Positions 19,435-28,804 of a stretch of 64,000 bases of DNA are shown piece after piece. Each line of letters begins with the position of its first letter. The first letter of the stretch is position 1. The notes beneath the pieces were generated by a model that ran no database searches, had not been told where the DNA came from, and was given only the letters and a program-made list of their open reading frames with translations. The stretch is from Musicola paradisiaca NCPPB 2511. GTDB lineage: Bacteria; Pseudomonadota; Gammaproteobacteria; Enterobacterales; Enterobacteriaceae. The stretch is from assembly GCF_000400505.1 (NCBI RefSeq), contig NZ_CM001857.1:3778390-3842389 (forward strand), read 5' to 3'. Both the position numbers and the translations under genes were made by a program.

Positions 19435-19863
19435 TCAAGCCTTGGTCGCCAGAATCACACTGGAAGCCTTAATCAGCGCGATAACAGAAGCCCCGACTTT
19501 CAGCCCCATCTCATCCACACTTTCATTGGTGATACTGGCCGTCAGTGTTAACCCCTTGACAGTCGTCAGATGAACGGTGGAATGAACCGCACCGCGCGAC
19601 AACGCATCTATCGTGCCATTGAACTGGTTACGGGCGGAAAAAAGCAGCCCGCAATCCGCCGAGGCCAAAATGACCCAAGGCGCCTTGACCAACGCCAGAA
19701 CGGACTTACCCGGCACCAACCCCAAATTAGCCACACTGCTGCGGGTAATCACCGTAGTGAGTTGCTCTCCACTTGCCAGCGTCAATACGACTTCACTGTT
19801 AACCGCGCCTTCAGCGACGCTGTCAACCACCCCATTCAGTTGATTACGAGCAGAAACAGACAT
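19435..19863 (-). CDS. Di-Mop molybdate-binding protein (ModG-like molbindin)
   Basis: 142 residues made of two tandem TOBE/Mop domains. Each begins SARNQ(L/F)NG and runs through VxLxLxxG to a closing VILA segment (residues 4-70 and 75-140). Free-standing di-Mop proteins such as Azotobacter ModG (also about 142 residues) bind molybdate or tungstate in the cytoplasm for storage and homeostasis. A very strong GAGGAGGTGAT ribosome binding site precedes the ATG. It stands alone, convergent with the small-ORF transcript and divergent from the ABC operon; no mod transport genes are near. Confidence 0.87.
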   Translation of the reverse strand: MSVSARNQLNGVVDSVAEGAVNSEVVLTLASGEQLTTVITRSSVANLGLVPGKSVLALVKAPWVILASADCGLLFSARNQFNGTIDALSRGAVHSTVHLTTVKGLTLTASITNESVDEMGLKVGASVIALIKASSVILATKA

Positions 19864-19993
19864 ATCACCTCCTCAATAGAAAAATACCCATTTAACCCTA
19901 CAAAACTTGTCATTATTAATAGAACCCTTTTTCTATCGACAAAACAAGCGGTCAGACCATTGCATTCCTATATGGATGGTGGCGGTCACAAAA

Positions 19994-20015
19994 TTGTCAT
20001 TCATCTGCCATGTCA
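19994..20015 (+). promoter_or_regulatory. Candidate Pho box (PhoB site) of the Ugp-like operon
   Basis: TTGTCATTCAT and CTGCCATGTCA are adjacent 11-base units, each matching the PhoB half-site CTGTCAT at six of seven positions with the exact spacing. A -10-like CATTAT (20019-20024) follows. Control by phosphate starvation fits the phosphodiesterase in the operon. Confidence 0.55.
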
Positions 20016-20073
20016 GTGCATTATTCCCTGCTCAGCATATGTCTTCGATTTTTACTGAATCTGATGACATATC

Positions 20074-20946
20074 ATGCGAAAACACTGGCTACCCTGGCTG
20101 ATCCTGGCGCCCTCCCTCTTGTTCTTGGTGTTGTTTACCTACTTTCCGTTATTCCGTTCGGTATACGACAGCCTGTTCGACACTCGTATGGCGGGCGATA
20201 CCGCCCTGTTTGTCGGCGCAGGTAACTTTATCCGCCTATTTGATGACCAGGTATTCTGGCGCGCGCTGTTCAACAATCTGGCCTACATCCTACTGACGGT
20301 CATCCCCGGCATCGTACTGTCGTTGCTGCTCGCCGTGGCGCTATGGGAAAACCACGCAGTAAACCGCTGGCTGCGAACCGCCTTTTTCTTTCCCATGATC
20401 ATTCCGATGGTCAGCGCTGCCGCGTTGTGGCTATTCATCTTTATGCCGGGCATCGGGCTGCTGGACTATTACCTGGCCAAACTCTTCGGCCCGATGAACA
20501 ACAATTACCTCGGCCACAGCAACAGCGCACTGTTCGCTCTGGCCATTATCGGCGTGTGGAAATTTGCCGGTTATTACATGCTGTTCTTCCTCGCCGGGTT
20601 ACAGGGCATCCCCCCATCCACCCGCGAGGCCGCAGTGATGGAAGGCGCGACATCGGTACAGATCTTTTTTCGCGTCACGCTGCCCTTACTGCGCCCTACC
20701 CTCAGCTTTGTGCTGACGACCGCGCTGATTTACTCCGTCACCCAGATTGATCACGTCGCGGTGATGACGCATGGCGGCCCGGACAACGCCACCACGGTGC
20801 TGCTCTATTACATCCAGAATCTCGCCTGGGATACCCACGATCTGGGCAAGGCTTCAGCCGCGACGTTCCTGACGTTGGCGGGGCTGTTCATCTTTTCCCT
20901 GATTAACCTAAAAGTGCTTGAGAAAGGGGCACATTATGAGCGTTGA
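20074..20946 (+). CDS. ABC importer permease, UgpA/MalF type
   Basis: First gene of a five-gene import operon. 290 residues with six transmembrane segments and the inner-membrane permease EAA loop (EAAVMEGATSVQIFFRVTLP, about residues 188-207), which docks the ATPase. Family CUT1 permeases carry sugars or glycerol-3-phosphate. Because the operon contains gpdQ and a Pho-box-like site, the cargo is more likely a glycerophosphodiester than a sugar; that is inference. It overlaps the next permease gene by 11 bases. No strong ribosome binding site is visible before the ATG. Confidence 0.88.
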   Translation: MRKHWLPWLILAPSLLFLVLFTYFPLFRSVYDSLFDTRMAGDTALFVGAGNFIRLFDDQVFWRALFNNLAYILLTVIPGIVLSLLLAVALWENHAVNRWLRTAFFFPMIIPMVSAAALWLFIFMPGIGLLDYYLAKLFGPMNNNYLGHSNSALFALAIIGVWKFAGYYMLFFLAGLQGIPPSTREAAVMEGATSVQIFFRVTLPLLRPTLSFVLTTALIYSVTQIDHVAVMTHGGPDNATTVLLYYIQNLAWDTHDLGKASAATFLTLAGLFIFSLINLKVLEKGAHYER

Positions 20947-21823
20947 TATCACCCCCACCCTTGCCTCACCCAGCAGCACGACGCTTCCCGTCTGGTTGCG
21001 TCTACGCCATTCCCGCCGCACGACGCTGAGCCTGTTGATGATCTGCGCGGCGTTGTTGTGGGTAAGCCCATTTATCTGGATGCTGTCTTCCGCCTTCAGC
21101 CCAATCTCATTCGGCAACGGCATGGCGTCGCTGTGGCCGCGCTGGCCGCTGACGCTGGACAATTTTCGGGACGCCTGGCAAAGCGCCGACTGGCTCTCGC
21201 TGTATGCCAATACGCTGTTTTTTACCTTCGGTACCTTTTGCGTACAACTGATGACTATCACCACCGCCGGCTATGTCTTCGCCTGCCACGAGTTTCGCGG
21301 CAAACAGACACTGTTCCTGCTGTTTCTGGTGCAATTGATGATCATGCCCGTCGTCATGATGGTGCCGAATATGATGACGCTGAAGACCCTCGGCCTGCTC
21401 AATACGCTGACCGGCGTGATGATGCCCTACTTCACGTCGGCATTTGGCGTGTTTCTGATGCGTCAGGCGTTCATGAATGTTCCCAAAGAGATTGAAGAGG
21501 CGGCGCTGATGGAAGGGTGCCGCTGGTGGCAGGTGATATTCCGCGTTCTGCTGCCCATGTCCTGGCCTTCCATTCTGGCATTCGCCACCGTCAGCATTAC
21601 CTATCACTGGAACGAGTACTTGTGGCCACTGATGATGCTCAACGATCCCGACAAACAGGTACTGACCGTCGGGCTGGTGTCGTTCGCCATGGCGGCCGAA
21701 TCCGGCGGCCAGTGGGGCGTCGTCAGCGCCGGCACGTTGATGGTTTGCCTGCCGCTGATGGCGGCATTCATGATTTTCCAAAAACAGTTCCTGAAAAGCT
21801 TTGGTTTCTCAGGAATAAAATAA
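20936..21823 (+). CDS. ABC importer permease, UgpE/MalG type
   Basis: 295 residues, six transmembrane helices, with the EAA loop [20 protein letters not shown] near residue 195. It pairs with the preceding permease to form the membrane channel. The start is ATG 20936, which follows an AAAGGGGC ribosome binding site and lies inside the preceding gene; the in-frame GTG/ATG further left is not needed. The N-terminal 25 residues are cytoplasmic and polar. Confidence 0.88.
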   Translation: MSVDITPTLASPSSTTLPVWLRLRHSRRTTLSLLMICAALLWVSPFIWMLSSAFSPISFGNGMASLWPRWPLTLDNFRDAWQSADWLSLYANTLFFTFGTFCVQLMTITTAGYVFACHEFRGKQTLFLLFLVQLMIMPVVMMVPNMMTLKTLGLLNTLTGVMMPYFTSAFGVFLMRQAFMNVPKEIEEAALMEGCRWWQVIFRVLLPMSWPSILAFATVSITYHWNEYLWPLMMLNDPDKQVLTVGLVSFAMAAESGGQWGVVSAGTLMVCLPLMAAFMIFQKQFLKSFGFSGIK

Positions 21824-21833
21824 GGAGTTCCCC

Positions 21834-22658
21834 ATGCTGTTAGCGCATATTTCAGATACACATTTTAGAAGTTCAGGGCAAAAACTTTACGGATTCATCG
21901 ATATCAACGCCGGTAACGCCGATGTGGTGTCGCAGCTCAATGCGCTGAGCGAACAACCGGATGCAGTGGTCATCAGCGGCGATATCGTCAACTGCGGTCA
22001 GCCAGCGGAATATCTGGTTGCCCGCCAGACGCTGGGTAATCTGAAGTACCCGCTGTATATCATCCCCGGTAATCACGATGATAAAACCCACTTTCTTGAA
22101 TACCTGCAGCCGTTGTGTCCGCAACTGGGTCACGATCCGCAGAACATGCGTTATGCCGTTGATGACTTCGCCATGCGCCTGCTGTTTATCGACTCCAGCA
22201 AAGCAGGCACGTCCAAAGGCTGGTTGACGGAGGAAACGCTGGCCTGGCTGGAAGCGGAACTGACGGCCGGTGGAGACAAACCCACCGCAGTATTCATGCA
22301 CCATCCCCCTATGGCGCTGGGTTCAGCGCAGATGGATCGTATCGCCTGCGAAAACGGCCACCGGCTGCTGGAACTGGTGGAACGTTTCCCTTCGCTGGTG
22401 CGCATCTTCTGCGGACATAATCACTGCCTGATCGTCACGCAGTATCGCCAGGCCATTATCGCCACCGTCCCGGGAACCGTGCATCAAGTCCCCTATTATC
22501 ATGAAGATACACGTCCCTATTACGATATGTCGCCGCCGTCCTGCCTGATGCACCGGCTGGTCGGGCGCCATCTGGTCAGCTACCAGCATGCCCTGTCGCA
22601 TTACGCGGGCCCCTGGTTGTATGACCAAAACATCAGTTGCCCGGTGGATGAACACTGA
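21834..22658 (+). CDS. gpdQ: Glycerophosphodiesterase GpdQ (calcineurin-like metallophosphatase)
   Basis: A binuclear metal phosphodiesterase that hydrolyses glycerophosphodiesters such as glycerophosphoethanolamine and glycerophosphocholine, with broad mono-, di- and triesterase activity in the Enterobacter aerogenes enzyme. The length, 274 residues, is identical. All seven metal ligands of that enzyme are at the same numbers: D8, H10, D50, N80, H156, H195 and H197; C54 and C269, which form its disulfide, are also present. There is no signal peptide, so it acts in the cytoplasm on imported substrate. It sits inside an Ugp-like ABC operon and shares one base with the next gene. Confidence 0.95.
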   Translation: MLLAHISDTHFRSSGQKLYGFIDINAGNADVVSQLNALSEQPDAVVISGDIVNCGQPAEYLVARQTLGNLKYPLYIIPGNHDDKTHFLEYLQPLCPQLGHDPQNMRYAVDDFAMRLLFIDSSKAGTSKGWLTEETLAWLEAELTAGGDKPTAVFMHHPPMALGSAQMDRIACENGHRLLELVERFPSLVRIFCGHNHCLIVTQYRQAIIATVPGTVHQVPYYHEDTRPYYDMSPPSCLMHRLVGRHLVSYQHALSHYAGPWLYDQNISCPVDEH

Positions 22659-23743
22659 TGTCCATGCTACGACTGCAAAACATCTGTAAGCGCTTTGACG
22701 ACAAACCGGCGCTGAAATCCTTATCGTTGGATATCGCCGACGGTGAGTTTCTGGTGCTGGTCGGCCCGTCTGGCTGTGGCAAAAGCACCCTGCTGCGCCT
22801 GTTGGCGGGGCTGGAAAACGTCAGTAGCGGCGAAATCTGGCTGGACAACGACAATATCACCGAACGTTCACCTCGCGAGCGCAACTTCGCGATGATCTTT
22901 CAAAATTATGCGTTGTTCCCACACCTGACCGTCAGAGAAAACATCACGTTCGGCATGCAAATCCGGCGAGAGCCCAAATCGACCTGGCAACCGAGACTGG
23001 AGAAAGTGGCGCAACTGCTGCAATTAGACACGCTGCTGGATCGCAAGCCCGGCAAACTCTCCGGCGGGCAACGTCAACGTGTTGCTATGGCTCGCGCCAT
23101 TGTGCGCAACCCCCGGCTGTTTTTAATGGACGAACCCTTATCTAATCTCGATGCCCGCCTGCGCACCGAAGTACGCGATGGCATCATGGCGCTGCATCAG
23201 CAGTTGCGCACCAGCACCGTATACGTTACCCACGATCAGACCGAAGCCATGTCGATGGCGGATCGCATCGTGGTCATGGACAGCGGGGAATTGCAGCAGG
23301 TAGGCACGCCGGAGCAACTCTATGCTTATCCGGCCAACCTGTTCGTGGCGGGTTTTATCGGTTCTCCCGCGATGAACATTGTGACTCTGCCTTGCGCCAA
23401 TGGGACGGTATTGATTGGCGAGCAGGCATTAACGTTGCCGCTTCACGCCAACCAGGCCAAAGAGGTCTTCTTCGGCATTCGCCCCGAACACATCACTGAT
23501 ATCACCGAGGCGGGTCAGCAAACATATTGCCTGACCGCGACGGTACGACAACGAGAACTGATGGGGGCTGAGTATCTACTGCATGTCAGCACCCCGATCG
23601 GCAACTTGCGTTATTGCCGCAAAAATCGCGGCGAAGCGCCGGCGGTGGGCGACACCGTCACGATTGGTTTTTCCCCTTTGGATATTCACCTTTTCAATGC
23701 CGATACCCGGCAGAATTTATACCAGGAGACCGCACATGAGTAA
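22658..23743 (+). CDS. ABC importer ATPase, UgpC/MalK type
   Basis: 361 residues. Walker A GPSGCGKST is at 36-44, the Q-loop at FQNYALFPHLT, the signature LSGGQRQRVAMARA near 134, Walker B LFLMDEPLSNLDAR near 154, and the switch His in VTHDQTEAMS. A C-terminal TOBE/OB regulatory domain (about 240-361) is typical of CUT1 importers. The ATG overlaps the gpdQ stop by one base and the stop overlaps the binding-protein gene by eight, so the operon is tightly coupled. Confidence 0.9.
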   Translation: MSMLRLQNICKRFDDKPALKSLSLDIADGEFLVLVGPSGCGKSTLLRLLAGLENVSSGEIWLDNDNITERSPRERNFAMIFQNYALFPHLTVRENITFGMQIRREPKSTWQPRLEKVAQLLQLDTLLDRKPGKLSGGQRQRVAMARAIVRNPRLFLMDEPLSNLDARLRTEVRDGIMALHQQLRTSTVYVTHDQTEAMSMADRIVVMDSGELQQVGTPEQLYAYPANLFVAGFIGSPAMNIVTLPCANGTVLIGEQALTLPLHANQAKEVFFGIRPEHITDITEAGQQTYCLTATVRQRELMGAEYLLHVSTPIGNLRYCRKNRGEAPAVGDTVTIGFSPLDIHLFNADTRQNLYQETAHE

Positions 23744-25043
23744 GTTCAAGGCGTTGACGCTCGGCGTCACGCTCGCCTTCACGGGCACGGCGTTGGCAAA
23801 GCAAAACATTGATTTCATGTTCCCAGCGCCGGTGGACGGCAAGCTGACCATGGAAATGACCCGCGTTATCAAAGAATTCAACAACTCACAACAGGATGTG
23901 GAAGTTCGCGGTATCTTCACCGGCAACTACGACACCACCAAAATGAAGGCCGAAGCCGCTCAAAAGGCTGGCCAACCGCCCGCTTTGGTGATCATGTCCG
24001 CTAACTTCACCACCGATCTGGCGTTGAAAAACGAAATTCTGCCGATGGATGAGTTGTTTAAGTACGGCAGCGAAAAAGCAGGGCCGTTCCTGATGAACGA
24101 GTTCTGGCCCGCCATGCACCAGAATGCACAGGTGATGGGCGTCACCTACGCGATTCCATTCCACAACTCGACGCCAATCCTGTATTACAACAAGACAATG
24201 TTCGATCAGGCGGGGATCAAGCAAGCGCCGCAAACCTGGCAGGAACTACTCGCCGATGCCAAAAAACTGACTGATCAGAGCAAAGGCCAGTGGGGCATCA
24301 TGTTGCCGTCCACCAACGACGACTACGGCGGTTGGATCCTCTCGGCGCTGGTACGCGCTAATGGCGGGAATTACTTCAACAGTAGCTATCCGGGCGAAGT
24401 CTATTACAACGTTCCGACCACCATCGGTGCGCTGCGCTTCTGGCAGAATTTGGTCTACAAGGACAAAGTCATGCCGTCCGGCGTGCTGGATTCCAAACAG
24501 ATCAGCGCTACGTTTTTCTCGGGCAAACTGGGGATGGCGATGCTAAGCACGGGCGCACTGGGCTTTATGCGCGAAAACACCAAAGATTTCGAACTCGGCG
24601 TGGCCATGCTGCCGGCCAAAGAGCAGCGCGCGGTACCGATTGGCGGCGCCAGCCTGGTCAGCTTCAAGGGGATTTCCGAAGAGCAGAAGAAGGCGGCCTA
24701 TCAGTTCCTGACTTATCTGGTCAGCCCGCAGGTCAACGGCAGTTGGAGCCGCTTCACCGGCTATTTCTCACCACGAAAAGCCGCTTACGATACGCCGGAA
24801 ATGAAGTCCTATCTGGAGAAAGATCCGCGTGCGACCATCGCGCTGCAACAGCTCAAGTACGCGCATCCGTGGTACTCCACCTATGAAACGGTAGCGGTGC
24901 GCAAGGCGATGGAAAATCAGTTAGCCGCCCTCGTGAACGACGAAAAGGTTACGCCGGAAGCCGCTGCCCAAACGGCGCAACAGGAAGCCGATACCATCAT
25001 GAAGCCGTATACCGACCAGACGGCGTTGGCCCCGGTGAAATAA
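23736..25043 (+). CDS. ABC importer periplasmic binding protein, UgpB type
   Basis: 435 residues with a clean signal peptide, MSKFKALTLGVTLAFTGTALA, cleaved before KQNIDF. Family 1 solute-binding protein fold: YAIPFHNSTPILYYNKTMF is the characteristic first hinge region (residues about 132-150), and GGASLVSFKGISEEQKKAAY a later one. UgpB-type proteins bind glycerol-3-phosphate or glycerophosphocholine, which fits gpdQ next door. AGGAG lies nine bases before the ATG, which is inside the ATPase gene. The frame is open 51 codons further upstream but without support. Confidence 0.9.
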   Translation: MSKFKALTLGVTLAFTGTALAKQNIDFMFPAPVDGKLTMEMTRVIKEFNNSQQDVEVRGIFTGNYDTTKMKAEAAQKAGQPPALVIMSANFTTDLALKNEILPMDELFKYGSEKAGPFLMNEFWPAMHQNAQVMGVTYAIPFHNSTPILYYNKTMFDQAGIKQAPQTWQELLADAKKLTDQSKGQWGIMLPSTNDDYGGWILSALVRANGGNYFNSSYPGEVYYNVPTTIGALRFWQNLVYKDKVMPSGVLDSKQISATFFSGKLGMAMLSTGALGFMRENTKDFELGVAMLPAKEQRAVPIGGASLVSFKGISEEQKKAAYQFLTYLVSPQVNGSWSRFTGYFSPRKAAYDTPEMKSYLEKDPRATIALQQLKYAHPWYSTYETVAVRKAMENQLAALVNDEKVTPEAAAQTAQQEADTIMKPYTDQTALAPVK

Positions 25044-25057
25044 CGCATCAACCAATC

Positions 25058-25080
25058 ACCACCTCCCGAGGAGGTGGTTT
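25058..25080 (+). terminator. Hairpin terminator of the Ugp-like operon
   Basis: A perfect 9-bp stem ACCACCTCC / GGAGGTGGT with CGA loop, 14 bases after the stop; only three T follow. Confidence 0.6.
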
Positions 25081-25099
25081 ACAGCTGACAATAAAACGT

Positions 25100-25126
25100 C
25101 ACGATGCCGGCATAACCGGCATCGTG
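25100..25126. terminator. Perfect 11-bp hairpin between convergent operons
   Basis: CACGATGCCGG (25100-25110) and CCGGCATCGTG (25116-25126) pair perfectly around CATAA. On the minus strand GACGTTTTATT follows, so it probably terminates the leftward sugar transferase operon. Confidence 0.6.
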
Positions 25127-25179
25127 GTTTATCGACAGTCGTTTATCGACAGTCGTTTATCAACAGTCGTTTATCAACG
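25127..25179. repeat. Four tandem 14-base repeats
   Basis: Units GTTTATCGACAGTC (25127, 25141), GTTTATCAACAGTC (25155) and a partial GTTTATCAACG (25169). The last copy covers the stop codon of the sugar transferase gene (25174-25176). Confidence 0.85.
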
Positions 25180-25722
25180 TACCCGATCGCCAGCGCCTTT
25201 ACCGACGACCGTTTGAACCAGGTAGCTAAAATAATGTTTCACCGACAAGGTCTGGATCATGCGTTGATCCCACTCCGCCAGTTTCTGAGGCGTAGACATG
25301 TCGATAGCATTCACCTGTGCCAGACCGGTAATCCCCGGCAATACATCAAATACACCGCGCGCCTGACGCTCGGCTATCAGCTCTTGTTGATTAAACAGAC
25401 ACGGGCGCGGCCCCACCAGACTCATTTCCCCCCTGAGCACATTAATCAGCTGGGGCAACTCATCAAGTTTGGTTTTACGCAAAAATGCACCTAACGGCGT
25501 CACCGAGCTACGGCTGGCAAGGTGCGTCGCCACCGACTCTGTCGCCACCGCCATCGTGCGAAACTTGATCAGATTAAATGGCCGCTGATGCCGCCCGACA
25601 CGCTGTTGGATAAACACCGGCGAACCGGTATCAAATAATCCCAACACATAAACGATCAACATCACCGGCCACAGGCATAACACCCCAACCAGCGCCAGTA
25701 ATACATCCAAGACACGCAACAT
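25174..25722 (-). CDS. Initiating phosphoglycosyl transferase (small PglC/WcaJ-type)
   Basis: Bacterial sugar transferase that moves a sugar-1-phosphate from a UDP-sugar to undecaprenyl phosphate at the inner membrane, starting polysaccharide synthesis. 182 residues is the minimal, PglC-like form. One N-terminal re-entrant hydrophobic helix (LLALVGVLCLWPVMLIVYVL) is followed by the catalytic KTKLDELPQLINVLRGEMS with its Asp-Glu pair, then LVGPRP and LPGITGLAQVNA. It lies nine bases after a 4-keto-sugar reductase gene, so its donor is probably UDP-QuiNAc or UDP-FucNAc, made with the divergent WbpM-type enzyme. Confidence 0.88.
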   Translation of the reverse strand: MLRVLDVLLALVGVLCLWPVMLIVYVLGLFDTGSPVFIQQRVGRHQRPFNLIKFRTMAVATESVATHLASRSSVTPLGAFLRKTKLDELPQLINVLRGEMSLVGPRPCLFNQQELIAERQARGVFDVLPGITGLAQVNAIDMSTPQKLAEWDQRMIQTLSVKHYFSYLVQTVVGKGAGDRVR

Positions 25723-25731
25723 AATAATCGG

Positions 25732-26706
25732 TCAACCTTCTTTGGATAGAGATGTGGAAACACCAGACATTTCCGCCAGAAATGCCTGCGCTGTGATGGA
25801 AATTGCCTGATGGTAGGAGAACGCAGGCTGCCAGCCAAGTTGCTGCCGGGTTTCACGCACATCCACTTGCAGCGACCCAAGCAAACGCTCCGCTACAGCA
25901 GATTTACCAAGCGAAGCCGCCGCACTTTTTAGTATCCATGCTGGCAGCGGCCAGCACCGGTTTTTCACCCCCAACGCCGTGGCCATATCCGCCAATAGCC
26001 CAGAGGTGGAAACGTCATGGTCATCCGACACCAGCCACACATGCCCCGGCGCTTTCGGATGATGCAGAACCAGCAAAATCAAATCAGCCAGATTATCCAC
26101 AAACACCAGGCTGCGTTGGTTATGAACCGCCGCCAACGGTAACGGCACGCCTTTACGTACCCAATTCATCATCGAGCGGAAATTGGCTTTCACGCCCGGC
26201 CCATACACCAATGGCGGGCGAATAATGACCACTTCGAGACCGGTTTCCTGTGCCAGACGCATCAACCCCTGTTCAGCTTCATACTTGCTCAAGCCGTAAG
26301 GATCAGCCGGCGGTACGGCTACATCCGGCTGAAAAGGTTGACCAGGTTGAGTGGTCTCACCGTTCACTTTGATTGAACTGATAAAGACAAACCGTTTAAC
26401 GCCAGTTTCTGCGGCCTGCTGCGCTAACCGTAATGTTCCTGCGACATTGGTTTCTCGATACAGTGCCAGCGCATCAACACCATCCTGCATCTGGTGCACT
26501 CTGGCAGCGCAATGCACTACTGCGTCCACACCGATTAATGCTGGCGTCCAGTCCGTCGTGGCCGTCAGATTGGCGCGAATCATCGCACTACCGCTTGGGT
26601 CTACGCGCTCGCTGCCATGCAGCACACAAGTTATACCTCGCTCGTTTGCCAGAGCGACCACTCGGCGCCCGATGAAACCGCCACTTCCCGTTACTAAAAT
26701 ATTCAA
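25732..26706 (-). CDS. NAD-dependent 4-keto-sugar epimerase/reductase (WbpV/WreQ-type)
   Basis: Extended short-chain dehydrogenase: VTGSGGFIGRR binds NAD(P) at the N-terminus, FISSIKVNGE and YGLSKYEAE provide the Ser and YxxxK catalytic residues. 324 residues from a TTG start at 26706, which has GGAAGG eight bases ahead; upstream in-frame ATGs lack such a site. Relatives beside WbpM reduce UDP-4-keto-6-deoxy-GlcNAc to UDP-QuiNAc or UDP-FucNAc. It is the first gene of a two-gene leftward unit with the sugar transferase and divergent from the WbpM-type gene. Which C4 configuration it makes cannot be read from the sequence. Confidence 0.82.
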   Translation of the reverse strand: MNILVTGSGGFIGRRVVALANERGITCVLHGSERVDPSGSAMIRANLTATTDWTPALIGVDAVVHCAARVHQMQDGVDALALYRETNVAGTLRLAQQAAETGVKRFVFISSIKVNGETTQPGQPFQPDVAVPPADPYGLSKYEAEQGLMRLAQETGLEVVIIRPPLVYGPGVKANFRSMMNWVRKGVPLPLAAVHNQRSLVFVDNLADLILLVLHHPKAPGHVWLVSDDHDVSTSGLLADMATALGVKNRCWPLPAWILKSAAASLGKSAVAERLLGSLQVDVRETRQQLGWQPAFSYHQAISITAQAFLAEMSGVSTSLSKEG

Positions 26707-26857
26707 TACTATTACCTTCCCGAATGGCTCAGTGCATGATACCCGGCATTGAAACATAACTAAAATTAAGATAAGCACATCTGGTCAATACTCTATTAGG
26801 TCACTAAAATGATCTGCTAATCTCATTCCATTGTCTCACACGGACATCCAGGCTCTG

Positions 26858-28744
26858 ATGTTTAAACTTATTCCGCTTTTGCTTAATGCAGAACGCGCCA
26901 CCAAACGCATCGTAACTGTACTCTATGATGTTGTCGCAATTACTATTTCGCTCTATCTGGCCGTTGCCGTCCGTTTAGGCACCACCGATTTCCCCATCGG
27001 TTATGCTGAGATAGCCAGCTTCGTCGTCACGTTATCCATCACTATCTTCGTTTTCATACGCTGCGGTATGTACCGTGCCGTACTGCGCTACATGATGCTA
27101 CCCGCTATAGGATATGTGTTTTTGTCTGTCTTCCTATCCGCCATCAGTCTGGCGCTAAGTAGCTTCTTTTTTCAGTCTTTTGTTCCGCGCAGCGTCCCGT
27201 TTATTTATGCAGGTTTAGCGACGCTTGCGCTGGGTAGCCCTCGCGTACTTATCCGAACATTTTATTACCACTACTATAAGCGTCAGAAACCAAACGTTTT
27301 TATCTATGGCGCCGGCGCTACCGGGCGAGACTTGCTCTACGCTCTGATTCAGGGAGATGAGTATCATCCCGTCATTATCCTGGATGATGACGAGAAAAAG
27401 ATTGGTCAAATTATTTGCGGCATAAAAGTGCATCACAGCAGTGAATTTGAGAAATTGAAACCGTTGTATCACCCGGTTAAATTATTATTAGCCATCAACA
27501 ATATACAAAAAGGTCAACGTCTGAGATTGCTGGAGAAACTCTCTCATTGGCCGATCGAAGTACAATCTGTCCCTGCGGTTGAAGACATCGCAGCCGGTAA
27601 GGCTACCGCCACAGAAATACGCGATCTGGATGTCGCTGATTTACTTGGAAGAGAAGCTGTTGATCCCGATAGACAGCTAATGGCGAAAAACATTACCAAT
27701 AAATCAGTGATGGTGACAGGTGCCGGCGGTTCAATTGGTTCCGAACTGTGCCGACAGATTTTGACGCAACGGCCACGAATCTTGGTGCTGTTTGAGCTGA
27801 ATGAGTACAACCTATATACCATCGATCAGGAACTGCAAGGGATTAAAAAACGCCTGATGCTGGCAACAAAAATTGTTACGGCACTCGGGTCGGTACAAAA
27901 GCAGAACCGGATTCAAAAGCTAATCCATGCCAACCAAATCGAGACCATCTATCATGCTGCAGCCTATAAACACGTACCGCTGGTTGAAGACAATGTGATC
28001 GAAGGGATTCGCAATAATGTTTTCGGTACCTTAGCCTGCGCCGAAGCCGCAATAGCGGAAGGAGTCAAAAACTTCACGCTGATCTCTACCGACAAAGCTG
28101 TGCGCCCGACCAATATTATGGGTGCCAGTAAACGGATGGCAGAATTAATTTTGCAAGCACTGGCTGAACGGCAAAACCCGACAACATTCACCATGGTGCG
28201 TTTCGGCAATGTATTAGGCTCATCAGGTTCCGTCGTCCCGCTGTTTAAAAAACAGATCCGACAAGGTGGCCCGGTAACAGTCACCCACCCAGATATTATC
28301 CGTTACTTCATGTTAATTCCTGAAGCGGCACAACTGGTAATACAAGCGGGCGCCATGGGGATTAATGGACAGGTATTTGTATTAGATATGGGAGAGCCAG
28401 TCAAAATACTCGACCTGGCCCGCAGAATGATTAACCTAATGGGCATGAAAGGGTATATAGAAGGACAGGGGCACGTTGAAGAAGGCGATATAGCGATTAA
28501 ATTCACGGGATTACGCCCTGGGGAAAAACTCTATGAGGAGTTATTGATCGGTGAAAATGTGGAAGGAACTAGCCATCCCAAAATCATGACCGCACAAGAA
28601 GAAAAATTGAGCTGGCAGGACATGGAGTCATTACTGAAAGATCTTGATATGTATTGCCACGACTTCGACGTTAATAAAATTAAAGAGATTCTGCTACAGG
28701 CACCAACAGGTTATAACATCGAGTGTTATAGAGATCCTCATTGA
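26858..28744 (+). CDS. wbpM: UDP-GlcNAc C4,C6-dehydratase, membrane type (WbpM/CapD family)
   Basis: Converts UDP-GlcNAc to UDP-4-keto-6-deoxy-GlcNAc, the first step to QuiNAc or FucNAc. 628 residues: four N-terminal transmembrane helices (about 15-125), a Rossmann domain with IYGAGATGRDLL, then the catalytic SDR domain with VTGAGGSIGSEL. The catalytic triad has Met in place of Tyr, seen in STDKAVRPTNIMGASKRMAE, which is the normal state in WbpM. The start is ATG 26858 with AGG ahead; an in-frame TTG lies at 26831. It is divergent from the reductase and transferase that should use its product. Confidence 0.9.
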   Translation: MFKLIPLLLNAERATKRIVTVLYDVVAITISLYLAVAVRLGTTDFPIGYAEIASFVVTLSITIFVFIRCGMYRAVLRYMMLPAIGYVFLSVFLSAISLALSSFFFQSFVPRSVPFIYAGLATLALGSPRVLIRTFYYHYYKRQKPNVFIYGAGATGRDLLYALIQGDEYHPVIILDDDEKKIGQIICGIKVHHSSEFEKLKPLYHPVKLLLAINNIQKGQRLRLLEKLSHWPIEVQSVPAVEDIAAGKATATEIRDLDVADLLGREAVDPDRQLMAKNITNKSVMVTGAGGSIGSELCRQILTQRPRILVLFELNEYNLYTIDQELQGIKKRLMLATKIVTALGSVQKQNRIQKLIHANQIETIYHAAAYKHVPLVEDNVIEGIRNNVFGTLACAEAAIAEGVKNFTLISTDKAVRPTNIMGASKRMAELILQALAERQNPTTFTMVRFGNVLGSSGSVVPLFKKQIRQGGPVTVTHPDIIRYFMLIPEAAQLVIQAGAMGINGQVFVLDMGEPVKILDLARRMINLMGMKGYIEGQGHVEEGDIAIKFTGLRPGEKLYEELLIGENVEGTSHPKIMTAQEEKLSWQDMESLLKDLDMYCHDFDVNKIKEILLQAPTGYNIECYRDPH

Positions 28745-28782
28745 GGATAACGCTTGCCACAGACACTTACATTTCAGATGCA

Positions 28783-28799
28783 AGGGTGCTATGCACCCT
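28783..28799. terminator. Short hairpin between convergent genes
   Basis: AGGGTGC and GCACCCT form a 7-bp stem with TAT loop in the 60-base gap between the wbpM-type gene and the leftward glycosyltransferase operon. No T run, so weak. Confidence 0.35.
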
Positions 28800-28804
28800 A
28801 TTAA

